Assembly: GCA_964605145.1 (NCBI GenBank)
Contig: CAZSBG010000010.1
Location: forward strand, 31,646 to 95,645
DNA length: 64,000 nucleotides
Reading direction: 5' to 3'
Source of the DNA: CAZSBG01 sp964605145
GTDB lineage: Bacteria > Zhuqueibacterota > Zhuqueibacteria > Thermofontimicrobiales > Thermofontimicrobiaceae
The notes under the pieces are model-generated. The model saw only the letters and a program-made list of their open reading frames with translations, ran no database searches and was not told where the DNA came from. Each line of letters begins with the position of its first letter. Position 1 is the stretch's first letter. The translations under genes and the position numbers were made by a program. Of this stretch, positions 1 through 8,568 are shown piece after piece.

Positions 1-1
1 G

Positions 2-82
2 GAATACCTGGGCGATAACCTGTTTCGATTGAGCATCGCGCCGATCAATCGCTAGACCGAGGTCCGAACCGAAATTTCGTAC
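2..82 (+). pseudogene. VIT-domain fragment cut by an in-frame TAG
   Basis: The reading frame of the following VWA gene runs back to the window edge. It gives LFRLSIAPINR, then a TAG stop at 53-55, then TEVRTEISYVELL, which joins straight into the next gene. The pattern (Leu-Phe-Arg-hydrophobic-x-Pro-Ile followed by an alternating beta strand) is what a VIT domain shows ahead of a VWA domain. A CAG to TAG change would explain the stop. The gene is therefore probably a pseudogene or carries a sequencing error. The 5' end lies outside the window. Confidence 0.6.
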
Positions 83-1708
83 GTGGAGTTGCTCAACTAT
101 GATTTTGGTTCAATAAAATATAAATTTTTACTGAATACGCTGGGACTTTCTCCCAATCCACTTGAGAGCACGCTTCTTGAAATGGATGTGCAGTCCCAGG
201 CGTCGTTCAAAACGCTGCATTCACCGACGCACAAAAATTTGGCTTCGACGCAAATCGAGAAGTTGTCTGACACTCATTATACCGTGCGTTATGGCAGTGA
301 GAATTTTTTCCCGGACAGGGATTTTGTTCTCGAATTCGAAACAGTTCGGGAAAAGGTGAATTTTGAAGTGCTGACCTACACGCCGTCGCCGGAGGATTCG
401 TTTGGAACCGACAGCTTTTACGCGCTGTGGATAACGCCCCCGGACAGCCTGACTGAAGATGAAATTATTCCCAAAGACGTTGTATTCACGACCGATGTGT
501 CCGGCAGTATGGAAGGCGACCGAATTGTCCAATTGAAAGAAGCGCTCAATTATTTTGTTGAATTGCTCACACCGCAGGATCGGTTCAATATTGTTACATT
601 CGGCTATTTTGCTGTCAATTTCAAGCCCGACCTGGTCTTTGCAACAGATCAGGCAATTTCCGAGGCTCATGATTTCATCTTTCAAATGTATGCCGACGGG
701 CTGACCAATTTCGGTGACGCGCTCGACGCTTCGCTTTCACAATCGTTTGCAGACTCGACTTCCAAAAATATTATCTTTCTCACGGACGGGCAGCCGACAA
801 TTGGTCTCACTCATCCGGATTCGATTTTAGCGCACGCTGCGGAAGACAATATTCAACAGGTTCGGATATTTACGTTCGGTGTTGGGGACAACATAAGTCA
901 TACGTTGCTCACGCAATTAGCGCGACAAAATTACGGGTACCCGGCCTACATCACGTCGGACGACAGCATCGCGCTGGTGGTGAACAATCATTTTACGCGA
1001 ATTTCCAAACCGGTCCTGACGGACATTGCCATCGACCTGGGCGGGCTGAATGAATGGGATCGCTATCCCAAAACACTGAGTGATCTGTACTGGGGTAGCC
1101 AGCTTTTGCAGATGGGACTGTACAACAACAGCGGAACGTTTAATCTGGTGTTATCCGGCGATGTTCGGGCGGATTCGGTTCAGTATTTTCAGCAGAAAAC
1201 CTTTCCCGACACGCTGGGCGGCCATCGGTTTGTGCCAAGATTGTGGGCAAAATCGAAAATCGATCACCTGCTCGAAGCCATTGAAATTTACGGGGAGAAC
1301 GATGAACTTGTCAACCAGATTGTTGAACTGAGTCTGCGATTTCAGATTTTGACTCCGTACACAGCATTCATTGCTGATCCCAATACACATGTGGAGGAAA
1401 ATGAAAAGGTCGGGCTTCCCGAGAAATTTGTATTGTCCCAGAATTACCCCAATCCTTTCAATCCAAGCACTGAAATTAAATACTCGCTGCCGGCGCTAAA
1501 ATCTTCCTACCACGTCGTGATAAAAATATACGATGTTCAGGGACGATTGGTTAAAATTTTAGTGGATGAAACAAAGTCGGCTGGCACTTATTCCGTAAAA
1601 TGGGGTGGTACGGATTCCATTGGCAATGCTGTGGCCAGTGGCATTTATTTTTATTCCATGCAGGTTGGCGAATTCAAATCGACGCGGAAGATGATGTTGT
1701 TGCGGTGA
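83..1708 (+). CDS. VWA-domain secreted protein with FlgD-like/T9SS tail (5' part missing)
   Basis: Residues about 131-310 form a von Willebrand factor A domain with an intact metal-ion site: DVSGSM at 138-143, Thr 208 in GLTNF and Asp 235 in FLTDG. A linker of unknown fold follows. Residues 445-541 are a FlgD-like/T9SS type A tail (NYPNPFNPST, then IKIYDVQGRLV and SGIYFYSM). The product is probably exported and cell-surface attached, with VWA binding a protein ligand through a divalent metal. The GTG at 83 has no ribosome binding site, and the frame continues upstream past an in-frame TAG, so the true gene started before the window. A strong hairpin terminator follows the stop codon. Confidence 0.75.
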   Translation: MELLNYDFGSIKYKFLLNTLGLSPNPLESTLLEMDVQSQASFKTLHSPTHKNLASTQIEKLSDTHYTVRYGSENFFPDRDFVLEFETVREKVNFEVLTYTPSPEDSFGTDSFYALWITPPDSLTEDEIIPKDVVFTTDVSGSMEGDRIVQLKEALNYFVELLTPQDRFNIVTFGYFAVNFKPDLVFATDQAISEAHDFIFQMYADGLTNFGDALDASLSQSFADSTSKNIIFLTDGQPTIGLTHPDSILAHAAEDNIQQVRIFTFGVGDNISHTLLTQLARQNYGYPAYITSDDSIALVVNNHFTRISKPVLTDIAIDLGGLNEWDRYPKTLSDLYWGSQLLQMGLYNNSGTFNLVLSGDVRADSVQYFQQKTFPDTLGGHRFVPRLWAKSKIDHLLEAIEIYGENDELVNQIVELSLRFQILTPYTAFIADPNTHVEENEKVGLPEKFVLSQNYPNPFNPSTEIKYSLPALKSSYHVVIKIYDVQGRLVKILVDETKSAGTYSVKWGGTDSIGNAVASGIYFYSMQVGEFKSTRKMMLLR

Positions 1709-1720
1709 GAAAGGATGAAC

Positions 1721-1758
1721 ATTCCGAAGGCAGTGCGACCTTCGGAATATCTTTTATT
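1721..1758 (+). terminator. Rho-independent terminator after the VWA gene
   Basis: A perfect 10-bp stem, ATTCCGAAGG (1721-1730) with CCTTCGGAAT (1739-1748), has an 8-nt loop and is followed by a T-rich run. It lies 12 nt after the VWA stop codon, between convergent genes. Confidence 0.75.
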
Positions 1759-1760
1759 TT

Positions 1761-4700
1761 TTAATTCGCCAATAACGCTTTTTTTCTGCTTCGTTTTACA
1801 TCATCCAGCACAGCGATCAGACACGGAATGACGAACAGGGTTAATATCGTCGAAACCAGCAGCCCGAATAAAATAACGTTGGCCAGCGGCGACCACATCT
1901 CAGACATGCCGCCGATGCCGAACGCCATGGGCAGCAATCCTGAAATGGTTGTCAGTGACGTCAAAATAATCGGACGCAGTCGTGTTCGGCCGGAACTGAT
2001 AATGCTCCGCCAGTATCGGAGTACGGAAACGTTTTCTCCGGTACGCCTGTTATTGACAAACGCAATCAACACAATGGCATCGTTTACCACAATGCCGGCC
2101 AGGGCGACGAATCCAAACAGCGCGACAACGCTGAAGGGATTCCCTGAAATGATGAGTCCCAGCATGGCGCCGATCAGCGCAAATGGAATGGTCACCAATA
2201 TAATGAGCGGCTGGGCGTAGGAATTGAACTGCGTTCCCAGAATCAGAAAAATGAGAATCAGGCTTAACACGAAAAGTGATGTGATGTCACTGAAAATATC
2301 CATGAACTCATCGAACTGACCGCCAATTTCAAATGAAATGCCAGGAAATTCTTTTTCCATAATCGGAAACAGCCCCTTCAATCTGAGATTTACTTTATCC
2401 AGCGATGTTTTTTCATTATCAATTTCACCATAGACGATAATTGTTCGCTTTTGATCGAACCTTTTTATTTCGTCCGGCCCTGATTTTATTTCGAAATTCA
2501 CAATATCCCGCATGGCAATGGTTTGGCCCTGCATATTGGTCAGCCGTAAATTCAGCACATCTTCCAGGGAGGAGCGGTTGGTTTCGTCGTATTTTGCAAT
2601 CACATCGATTTCATCATTGCCGTCGCGGTATTCAGTTGCTTTCACGCCATCGAATGCGTAGCGCACATTCATAGCGACGTACTGCGTATTGAAACCAAAC
2701 AGGGCTGCTTTTTCTTCATCCACTTTAATATGAATTTCCTGTTTGCCCGGGGGGAAATCATCGGTCACATTGAATGTGCCTTCCATCTTCCGAAGTGAAT
2801 CCTGCAATGCCAGGGACGCACGTTTTATTTCATCAAAATATTTACCCTGAACTTTCACGGAAATCGGTTTTCCGACTGGAGGGCCACCGGCAAGTTTTTC
2901 AAACTCCACCGAAACCGGTCCACTGATGTACTGCACCCGCTCGCGCATCATGGCCAGCATTTCGTCGGTAGTTCTCGATCGTTCTTCGATTGGTTTCAGA
3001 TGAATAAAAATTTGAGCGACATGTTTACGCGTCATCCATTCGTTATTACCCTGCAGCAGTCCCACATTGACAATGATGTCCTGAACTTCAGACTCAGGCA
3101 GTTTCATGGCTTCGGCTTCGAACTTTTTCATAATTCGATCTGTTTCTTCCAGAGCGGTTCCTTCCGGAAATTTCACCAACACTTTGAACTGATCAAAATC
3201 TTCCTCGCCAAACATCTCAATTCCGATGAGCGGAATAATCATCAAAGATGCCAGGAGAACCACAACGAGCAGCCCAAGCAGCACGTATCTCCGGCGAAGC
3301 GTTTTCACAAGTAATCGGCTGTAAATGCGACGCAGTGATGTAAAAAATTTCTTTTCACCGCGGTGATACACCCTGGATTTGACTGTCCAGTCTGCATAAT
3401 GGGATGGCAGTAGAAAGAACGCTTCGAAGATGGAGGCGATCAGCGCCAATGAAAAAACCATGGGAACAATTCGCATGAATTTACCCATAATTCCGGTAAG
3501 AAGAATCAGCGGCAGGAACGCAGCGATATTGGTGCCAATGGATGACAGAATTGGTGAGACCACTTCATTTGTGCCGCGAATGGCTGATTCGATTGAATTG
3601 AATCCCTGCAATCGGTAGCGGTGACTGTTTTCGATAACAATGATGGCATCGTCCACAATAATACCGAGTACCATCACCAGGGCAAAAAGCGTGTTTCCAT
3701 TCAGGCTGTAGCCGAAAGAGTTCATGAAGATAAACGTGATGAAAAACGAAATCGGGATTCCCAGAGATGCCAGCAGCGCATTGCTTTTTCCCAGGAAAAT
3801 GTACAGGACGAGGATGATCAGCAGCATTCCTGTAATGGCATTGTTGCGAAGAATATTGATCACGCGATTAATATAAACCGAATTGTCGTTCGACCAGCTA
3901 AATTCCACGCCATCTTGAACCTGCTGGCGGTACGATTCGACCAATGCTTTTATCTCGTCGATCACCTCGATGGAGTTTGCGTCGCTTTTTTTGGAAATGG
4001 AAAACGTGATGGAGGGCTCCCCGTTGGTGCGGGAGAGAATGGCCATTTCAGCGCGTCGGTCGTTTACTTTAGCCACATCTTTGATTTTAATAAAATCGCC
4101 TTTGACTGAAGTTCGAATGTTCGTGTTCTCAATTTCTTCGATGGACTGGTATTCTCCTAACGAACGAATGAGATACTCGGATTTCCCGAATGTAATGTTG
4201 CCGCCGGGGACGTTCAAATTATTGACTTTGATGGCAAATACAATTTCGTCGAAGGTTACACCGAGTGAATTTATTTTCACCGGGTCCACTTCGACCCATA
4301 TCTCACGTTCTGCCAACCCTGACACCTGCACCTTGGATACGCCGGGAATGTCGTTCAAATCATCTTCGAGATCGTCAGCGATCTTCTGGGCGTTGTCTTC
4401 AGGTATGGTGAATGACATATTGATATTGATAATGGGCAGAAAATCACCGCTCCCAAATGACTCGACCAATGGTTCTTCTGCATCCTCCGGCAAATCGACT
4501 TTATCGATTTCAGCTTTCAGATCAGTGAAATGCTCCCTGAATTCCCTGTCTGACATGTTTTCGAATTTAACCAGCACAAATCCAAATCCCTCGCCGGCAT
4601 TGGATTGTATTTCAGCAATTTTATCGACATCCTGGATTTCGGCTTCAATCGGATCAACAATGAGATTTTCGTTCTCTGCCGGGGCTGCGCCGGGATAGAC

Positions 4701-4847
4701 GACGGTGATAAACACCCAGTTGAAGTTAATTTCCGGATTCAGCTCCCTGGGCATTTGAAGCAGGGAGATGGTCCCAAAAATAAACAGGCCAATCATCATT
4801 AAATTAACCAAAACAGAATTTCTTACCGAGAATTTTGCAATCGACAT
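1761..4847 (-). CDS. RND-family efflux permease (inner-membrane pump)
   Basis: This 1028-residue protein is the normal length for the AcrB/MdtB-type resistance-nodulation-division family. It has an N-terminal membrane anchor (residues 11-31), a first porter region, and a transmembrane 4 motif GIIVDDAIIVIEN carrying the paired Asp 399/400 of the proton relay. A second porter half follows, then a second membrane block with GIVVNDAIVLIAF. It should drive proton-coupled export of hydrophobic or amphiphilic compounds with the adaptor encoded upstream. No TolC-like outer-membrane channel gene is in the window. Substrate cannot be predicted. ATG at 4847, about 600 nt after the adaptor stop, with a gene remnant between. 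Confidence 0.92.
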   Translation of the reverse strand: MSIAKFSVRNSVLVNLMMIGLFIFGTISLLQMPRELNPEINFNWVFITVVYPGAAPAENENLIVDPIEAEIQDVDKIAEIQSNAGEGFGFVLVKFENMSDREFREHFTDLKAEIDKVDLPEDAEEPLVESFGSGDFLPIININMSFTIPEDNAQKIADDLEDDLNDIPGVSKVQVSGLAEREIWVEVDPVKINSLGVTFDEIVFAIKVNNLNVPGGNITFGKSEYLIRSLGEYQSIEEIENTNIRTSVKGDFIKIKDVAKVNDRRAEMAILSRTNGEPSITFSISKKSDANSIEVIDEIKALVESYRQQVQDGVEFSWSNDNSVYINRVINILRNNAITGMLLIILVLYIFLGKSNALLASLGIPISFFITFIFMNSFGYSLNGNTLFALVMVLGIIVDDAIIVIENSHRYRLQGFNSIESAIRGTNEVVSPILSSIGTNIAAFLPLILLTGIMGKFMRIVPMVFSLALIASIFEAFFLLPSHYADWTVKSRVYHRGEKKFFTSLRRIYSRLLVKTLRRRYVLLGLLVVVLLASLMIIPLIGIEMFGEEDFDQFKVLVKFPEGTALEETDRIMKKFEAEAMKLPESEVQDIIVNVGLLQGNNEWMTRKHVAQIFIHLKPIEERSRTTDEMLAMMRERVQYISGPVSVEFEKLAGGPPVGKPISVKVQGKYFDEIKRASLALQDSLRKMEGTFNVTDDFPPGKQEIHIKVDEEKAALFGFNTQYVAMNVRYAFDGVKATEYRDGNDEIDVIAKYDETNRSSLEDVLNLRLTNMQGQTIAMRDIVNFEIKSGPDEIKRFDQKRTIIVYGEIDNEKTSLDKVNLRLKGLFPIMEKEFPGISFEIGGQFDEFMDIFSDITSLFVLSLILIFLILGTQFNSYAQPLIILVTIPFALIGAMLGLIISGNPFSVVALFGFVALAGIVVNDAIVLIAFVNNRRTGENVSVLRYWRSIISSGRTRLRPIILTSLTTISGLLPMAFGIGGMSEMWSPLANVILFGLLVSTILTLFVIPCLIAVLDDVKRSRKKALLAN

Positions 4848-4904
4848 GCTATACCTCTAATTGGTATCAAATTTTTGGCTGATATGATTTGAGTGAATAT
4901 GCTC

Positions 4905-4953
4905 GGATTCGTGAAACGGATTTCGTGTTTCGGGATTCGGGTCTCGGGTTTCA
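4905..4953. repeat. Intergenic degenerate GGATTCGGG-type repeat
   Basis: Short imperfect iterations of the word CGGGATTCGGG/CGAATCCCG stand here. The same word on the other strand recurs at 5401-5452 and 15261-15306. There is no coding potential. It looks like one of the dispersed low-complexity intergenic families of this genome. Confidence 0.5.
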
Positions 4954-5310
4954 AAGTTTCTTGTTCAGAGTTGAAATAAGTTTATTTAGCATCATGCAAA
5001 CGCTTTTAATTTTATCGGAAATTGAAATATGAGTGTCGTTATCAAGGTATTGTAGACGATTGGCGATTATCACCTGTGTTTCTAATTCGAATATGCAGCC
5101 CCAGGCAATTAAAAGAAAATGAATATATTGTTTTGTGCTACCCCGTCCCCAGCCTTCTGCAATATTAGAGGGAACAGAAATTGCACATCGGCGCATCTGG
5201 GATATGAGGTCAAATTTTTCTTCAACAGGGAATTTTTTTGTCAATTCTTAAATGTCGAGAGTCAGATTTACACCTTTTTGCCAAACCTCCAATTCCTTGA
5301 AAGATTTCAT
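4951..5310 (-). pseudogene. Four-helix-bundle protein (S23/IVS-type), broken by TAA
   Basis: From ATG at 5310, preceded by a near-ideal AGGAGG site 4 nt upstream, the frame reads MKSFKELEVWQKG...LTLDI, a TAA stop at 5248-5250, then ELTKKFPVEEKFDL...IPSNIAEGWGR to 4951. This is the family's full layout (LEVWQKA, LTKKFP, R-A-SIPSNIAEG), about 119 codons including the stop, with a Tyr codon probably turned into TAA. Restart at TTG 5244 would give 97 residues without the first helix. The family is known from insertions in 23S rRNA and as free-standing genes; its role is unclear. The position inside an RND operon suggests insertion of a mobile cassette that later decayed. Confidence 0.75.
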
Positions 5311-5400
5311 CAGGCCTCCTTAAATATTGACAATGCTAAAATAACTTTTGTTGTTGAAAACATAAAAGTAAAAGGACACAAATATAACTTTCATTCAAAT

Positions 5401-5452
5401 CCCCAAATCCAGAATCCCGATCCCCGATCCCCGAACTCCGAATACCGATTCT
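5401..5452. repeat. Intergenic GATCCCCGAATCC-type repeat
   Basis: Four to five imperfect iterations of (A)ATCCCGA/ATCCCCGA stand directly beside the end of the adaptor gene. The same family occurs at 4905-4953 (opposite strand) and 15261-15306. Confidence 0.5.
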
Positions 5453-6588
5453 CACTGCACCGTCTCCATCCAGATTTTTGTTTTCACACCAAGATTTTTC
5501 ATCCCCACAACGACAATTGTATCGCCCTCAGCAATACCCTGACCGACGATCACCTGGGAGCCGAACGTTTTTTTGATGCTTATTTCAGTTAATTCGGCCA
5601 TGTCGTTAGAAATTTTATAAACGTGATTGGAGCCATTTTTCGTTACGAGCGCATAATCCGGCACGACGATTTGTTCGCTCAAATCAGACAGAACAAGATT
5701 TATTCTGGCAGTCATGCCACCTCGAATATCCAGATTGGGTGAATTTTTCACATGAATTTCAACGGAAAAAACACCGGTGCTTTCATCTGCCTGGGGTGAA
5801 ATGTAGCGCACCTGGCCTTCGAACCTTTTATCATTCAGCGCTGAGATTAGAACATCGGCCTTACTGCCAACTTTCACGTACTGGATAATATCCTGCGGAA
5901 CTCCGACGTCTACTTTCAATGCGGATAGATCGACAACGCGATATAGCGGTGTGCCAGGCGAGATCATTGTTCCTAAATTGATATGCTTTCGCGAGACAAG
6001 TCCGTTGATTGGGGACATGATTCGGGTGTCCTTGTAGCTCTTTTTCATCATGCTTAAATTGGCTTTTGCGGAGAGTAAATTCGCTTCCGCAGTTTTGACG
6101 GATAATTGAGAATTTTCAAATGCGATCTGAGAGATATAATCATTCTGGTGCAGTTTTTTATCGCTCTTCAAATTCAACCTGGCAATTTTTAAATTATTTT
6201 CCGCTGAAAGCACCTGCGAAACTGCCTGACGATACTGACTCAGCGGAATTTCATCGTCGATGAAAGCGAGGGTATCGCTGCGGCGCACGCTATCGCCCAA
6301 TTTTTTATTTATTTTGGTCACTTCACCATTCACCTCAGCCACGATATCAACCGAATGGAGTGGATTCATCACGCCGGTCAGCGGGATATTTTGTTCAACG
6401 GTTTGAGATTTTATAATCATTGCCTCCACAGGAATACCGCGCGCGGAAGTCTTTTCGGAGGAGTTGACGGCGATTGTACTATTTCCTTCTCCTTGCGTCG
6501 ATGAATCCCGCTGTTCTTTGCCGCAGGAAAAAATCAAAACAATTGAAAATAGAAATATGAGGATTTTATGGTGTATTTTTGAATACAT
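5452..6588 (-). CDS. RND efflux periplasmic adaptor (membrane fusion lipoprotein)
   Basis: The 378-residue protein starts at ATG 6588, where GGAG stands about 8 nt upstream and a lipoprotein signal begins (basic head, hydrophobic core, LIFSC). The frame is open 31 codons further upstream but without a start signal. Domains in order: beta-barrel/lipoyl half (VDIVAEVNGEVTKINKKLGDSV), alpha-helical hairpin (SAENNLKIARLNLKSDKKL...), second lipoyl half (TRIMSPINGLVSRKHINLGTMI), beta-barrel, and membrane-proximal domain (VVPDYALV). It links the permease gene 3' of it to an outer-membrane channel. The operon is interrupted by a decayed four-helix-bundle gene. Confidence 0.9.
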   Translation of the reverse strand: MYSKIHHKILIFLFSIVLIFSCGKEQRDSSTQGEGNSTIAVNSSEKTSARGIPVEAMIIKSQTVEQNIPLTGVMNPLHSVDIVAEVNGEVTKINKKLGDSVRRSDTLAFIDDEIPLSQYRQAVSQVLSAENNLKIARLNLKSDKKLHQNDYISQIAFENSQLSVKTAEANLLSAKANLSMMKKSYKDTRIMSPINGLVSRKHINLGTMISPGTPLYRVVDLSALKVDVGVPQDIIQYVKVGSKADVLISALNDKRFEGQVRYISPQADESTGVFSVEIHVKNSPNLDIRGGMTARINLVLSDLSEQIVVPDYALVTKNGSNHVYKISNDMAELTEISIKKTFGSQVIVGQGIAEGDTIVVVGMKNLGVKTKIWMETVQ

Positions 6589-6636
6589 TTCAAACTCCGT
6601 ATTTGTGAAAGAAAAAAAATCAAAAAAAAGAAATGC

Positions 6637-6665
6637 ATATAATTGAATTAAAATTTGAACTGCAA
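6637..6665 (-). promoter_or_regulatory. Sigma-70-like promoter of the RND adaptor gene
   Basis: On the minus strand TTGCAG (6665-6660) and TTATAT (6642-6637) are separated by 17 nt, about 50 nt before the adaptor start codon. Confidence 0.5.
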
Positions 6666-6690
6666 GGAGTGAAAAAAGCAAAATATTAAA

Positions 6691-6776
6691 AAAAAACTAT
6701 ACAGGCGGGCCTGCATAAAGTATAAGATAAAATTTTTTATTACTTTTGTGTTACAATGTATGACACCGCCTGTATT
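6691..6776 (-). terminator. Possible long-loop terminator after the small lipoprotein pair
   Basis: Ten-base inverted arms ATACAGGCGG (6699-6708) and CCGCCTGTAT (6767-6776) flank a 58-nt spacer. On the minus strand the second arm runs into a stretch of nine T. The long loop makes this a weaker call than the other terminators. Confidence 0.35.
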
Positions 6777-6792
6777 TAAATTATGGGAGAGA

Positions 6793-7086
6793 TTATTTGG
6801 TTACAGTAACAGTGCGGGATGTCACCGTAATCCAACTGGCCGGAATACCAATGAGAAAATCGATGGGATTGTATTCTGTTTTGATTTCGTAATCGGTTGC
6901 TTCACCGGCCATATCGTTGGTATCCACCTCATTTATGGGTACCAGGCCCCAGAGAATATACCACTGGCGCGCTTCTTTGGCGTTGTCATATTTCGGACCG
7001 TCTCCGATCGTATGAATATGGCTGGTGCAGCCCAGGGCGAACGCAATGAGTAATACGACCAACAGAATCCCTGTCATTCTTTTCAT
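6793..7086 (-). CDS. Small lipoprotein, Bor-like
   Basis: The 97-residue protein has a lipoprotein signal (MKRMTGILLVVLLIAFALGC, lipobox A-L-G-C). The body runs HIHTIGDG, WYILWGLVPINEVD, a charged link, DFLIGIPASWIT, and ends TSRTVTVTK. The alternation of a Trp-rich strand, a hydrophobic IPA segment and a final TV-rich strand resembles Bor/Iss-type surface lipoproteins, but that assignment is tentative. The start has AAAGGAG at good spacing and lies 3 nt after the preceding stop codon, so it is co-transcribed with the lipoprotein upstream. Function unknown. Confidence 0.7.
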   Translation of the reverse strand: MKRMTGILLVVLLIAFALGCTSHIHTIGDGPKYDNAKEARQWYILWGLVPINEVDTNDMAGEATDYEIKTEYNPIDFLIGIPASWITVTSRTVTVTK

Positions 7087-7089
7087 CTT

Positions 7090-7716
7090 TCACTCCTTTT
7101 CAAGGTTAGTTATTGAAATGCTGCCAATTGAAGATTCAATTTTGTTAATTTCTGATGGATAAATTTGTGAAGGGATAAAATAATCAATCTGGAAAATTGA
7201 TTTTTCAAATTCTGCAAAAAGTTTAAACGCGATCATATCTTTCGTGAGAATTCGATATTGGACAATTTTTTTTCCGTTAACAATGTACGAACCTATTTCC
7301 ACTTTGTTCGAATTAAAATTTTGAAAAAGCATTTTTTGAAAATCACCCGATAAAAACCGGGACAGAGTAGTGTCACTCTTGACTTTGGAAATGACGCACG
7401 ATGCGTTCTTTTCTGATTTAAATATTTTCAGGAGGTTAATGGACAAAGAAGAATTCGAGTCGCTGCTCATTGCTTTTTGAGCGGCAATTAACTGGTCTGT
7501 GGCGATTGGTTCCCAGTCTTTTGGCGGGTAGAAAAAAAATGAATTAGCTATAGAAACAGGCGACGCGATAAGATTTGTGTCGACATTAAATTTTAGTGGC
7601 AAGAATTCAGTTTCATTGTCGTTTTGTTTCGCACAGTTCGAAAAAACGAAAACAAGCGAAATAAGGATTGAATGAAAAAGATACCTGATCCCATGAGGTC
7701 GGAAAGTGATCAACAA
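7090..7716 (-). CDS. Hypothetical lipoprotein
   Basis: The 208-residue product starts at TTG 7716, chosen because AAGGAGG lies 7 nt upstream. The N-terminus has a hydrophobic stretch and the lipobox-like VFSNC. The mature part includes FFYPPKDWEP near residue 62 and an alternating beta pattern towards the end (FAEFEKSIFQIDYFIPS). I recognise no family; the pattern is similar to small lipoproteins with a single compact alpha/beta domain. It is followed after 3 nt by the Bor-like lipoprotein gene, so the two probably act in the same envelope compartment. Confidence 0.6.
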   Translation of the reverse strand: MLITFRPHGIRYLFHSILISLVFVFSNCAKQNDNETEFLPLKFNVDTNLIASPVSIANSFFFYPPKDWEPIATDQLIAAQKAMSSDSNSSLSINLLKIFKSEKNASCVISKVKSDTTLSRFLSGDFQKMLFQNFNSNKVEIGSYIVNGKKIVQYRILTKDMIAFKLFAEFEKSIFQIDYFIPSQIYPSEINKIESSIGSISITNLEKE

Positions 7717-7801
7717 TTTGTTACCTCCTTTTTAATGTCGGAAAACAGAATAGCTGAATCATGTAAAAAAAATGACAAACGCACCAATTCAAATTTTTGA
7801 A

Positions 7802-8323
7802 TTAAAAGACTTTTGCGCCTAAAACTTTTTCCATGCGCTTTAAACTGAATCGATGGGCTTCTTCATCGAAATCAGCAACGCCATTTTTATGAACGACAGT
7901 GATGTAATCGCGATCCCGCAGTCCGCTGACCGTGTCCATCACACAAATGGATGTGCATACGCCCACAACATGCACTTCGTCAGGATTCAATTCGGCCAGC
8001 ACTTCTTCCAATTCTGTCTCAAAAAAACCGCTGTAACGCGTTTTTTTGATGATAATATCATTTTCTTCCACAGGAAGCTCATCGATGATTTCAGCGCCGT
8101 TTGTTCCTGTGATGCAATGGGGAGGGAAAAAGGAGAATTCGCGATCATCCGGCGCGTGTGAATCGGTCAAATAAATGATCGTTCCGCCTTCCTCGCGAAT
8201 TTCCTTGATCTTTTTCTGAATAAATGGAACAATATCCCTTGCCGGTTGTCCGCAGGTTAACGCGCCATCTTCTCTTACAAAATCATTGAGCATATCAGTA
8301 ATCAGTAAAACTTTTTTATTCAT
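7802..8323 (-). CDS. Isochorismatase-family cysteine hydrolase (nicotinamidase-like)
   Basis: The 173-residue protein starts at ATG 8323, with GAGG upstream; the frame extends 7 codons further but without a site. The family triad is visible: Asp 10 in ITDMLNDF, Lys at about 94 in IIKKTRYSGFF and Cys 127 in VGVCTSICV, next to a cis-peptide-type stretch VVGVC. Family members hydrolyse nicotinamide, N-carbamoyl compounds or isochorismate. The Asp-x-His metal pattern of true nicotinamidases is only partly present (DSHAPDD), so nicotinamidase is possible but unproven. It is a single-gene unit with its own promoter. Confidence 0.82.
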   Translation of the reverse strand: MNKKVLLITDMLNDFVREDGALTCGQPARDIVPFIQKKIKEIREEGGTIIYLTDSHAPDDREFSFFPPHCITGTNGAEIIDELPVEENDIIIKKTRYSGFFETELEEVLAELNPDEVHVVGVCTSICVMDTVSGLRDRDYITVVHKNGVADFDEEAHRFSLKRMEKVLGAKVF

Positions 8324-8371
8324 AAAAACAGCCTCGAATTTCAAGTGATATCTTAAATGTTCAGTTTCGAT

Positions 8372-8400
8372 ATTATAACAATAAATTGTAATAAATGCAA
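8372..8400 (-). promoter_or_regulatory. Sigma-70-like promoter of the isochorismatase-family gene
   Basis: On the minus strand TTGCAT (8400-8395) and a perfect TATAAT (8377-8372) are separated by 17 nt, about 50 nt upstream of the start codon. Confidence 0.65.
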
Positions 8401-8489
8401 TGTTTTTGTTGATTAAGTTCGATCAAACTTTGAAAATAAACGTTCGAATTCGATTCAAAATTTGTAAAATAAAATGGATTCGATTATGG

Positions 8490-8538
8490 CAAAAAAAAGC
8501 GCACTGATAAAAAAAAATAATTCGTTTCTCGGTGCGCT
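8490..8538 (-). terminator. Rho-independent terminator after the YHS gene
   Basis: On the minus strand AGCGCACCGA pairs with TCAGTGCGCT (10 bp with one wobble), followed by eight T. It lies 31 nt after the YHS stop codon. Confidence 0.85.
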
Positions 8539-8568
8539 CTCTTAACGACAGTAAACTTTTACAGAAAA

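Noticed and set aside
3970..4698. A 242-codon frame antisense to the RND permease
   Set aside because: It mirrors a strongly conserved gene on the opposite strand and has no start signal.
1..5310. Reassignment of TAG or TAA as sense codons
   Set aside because: Two genes are broken by different stop codons (TAG and TAA), and many intact genes in the window end normally at each of them. Point mutations explain both cases.
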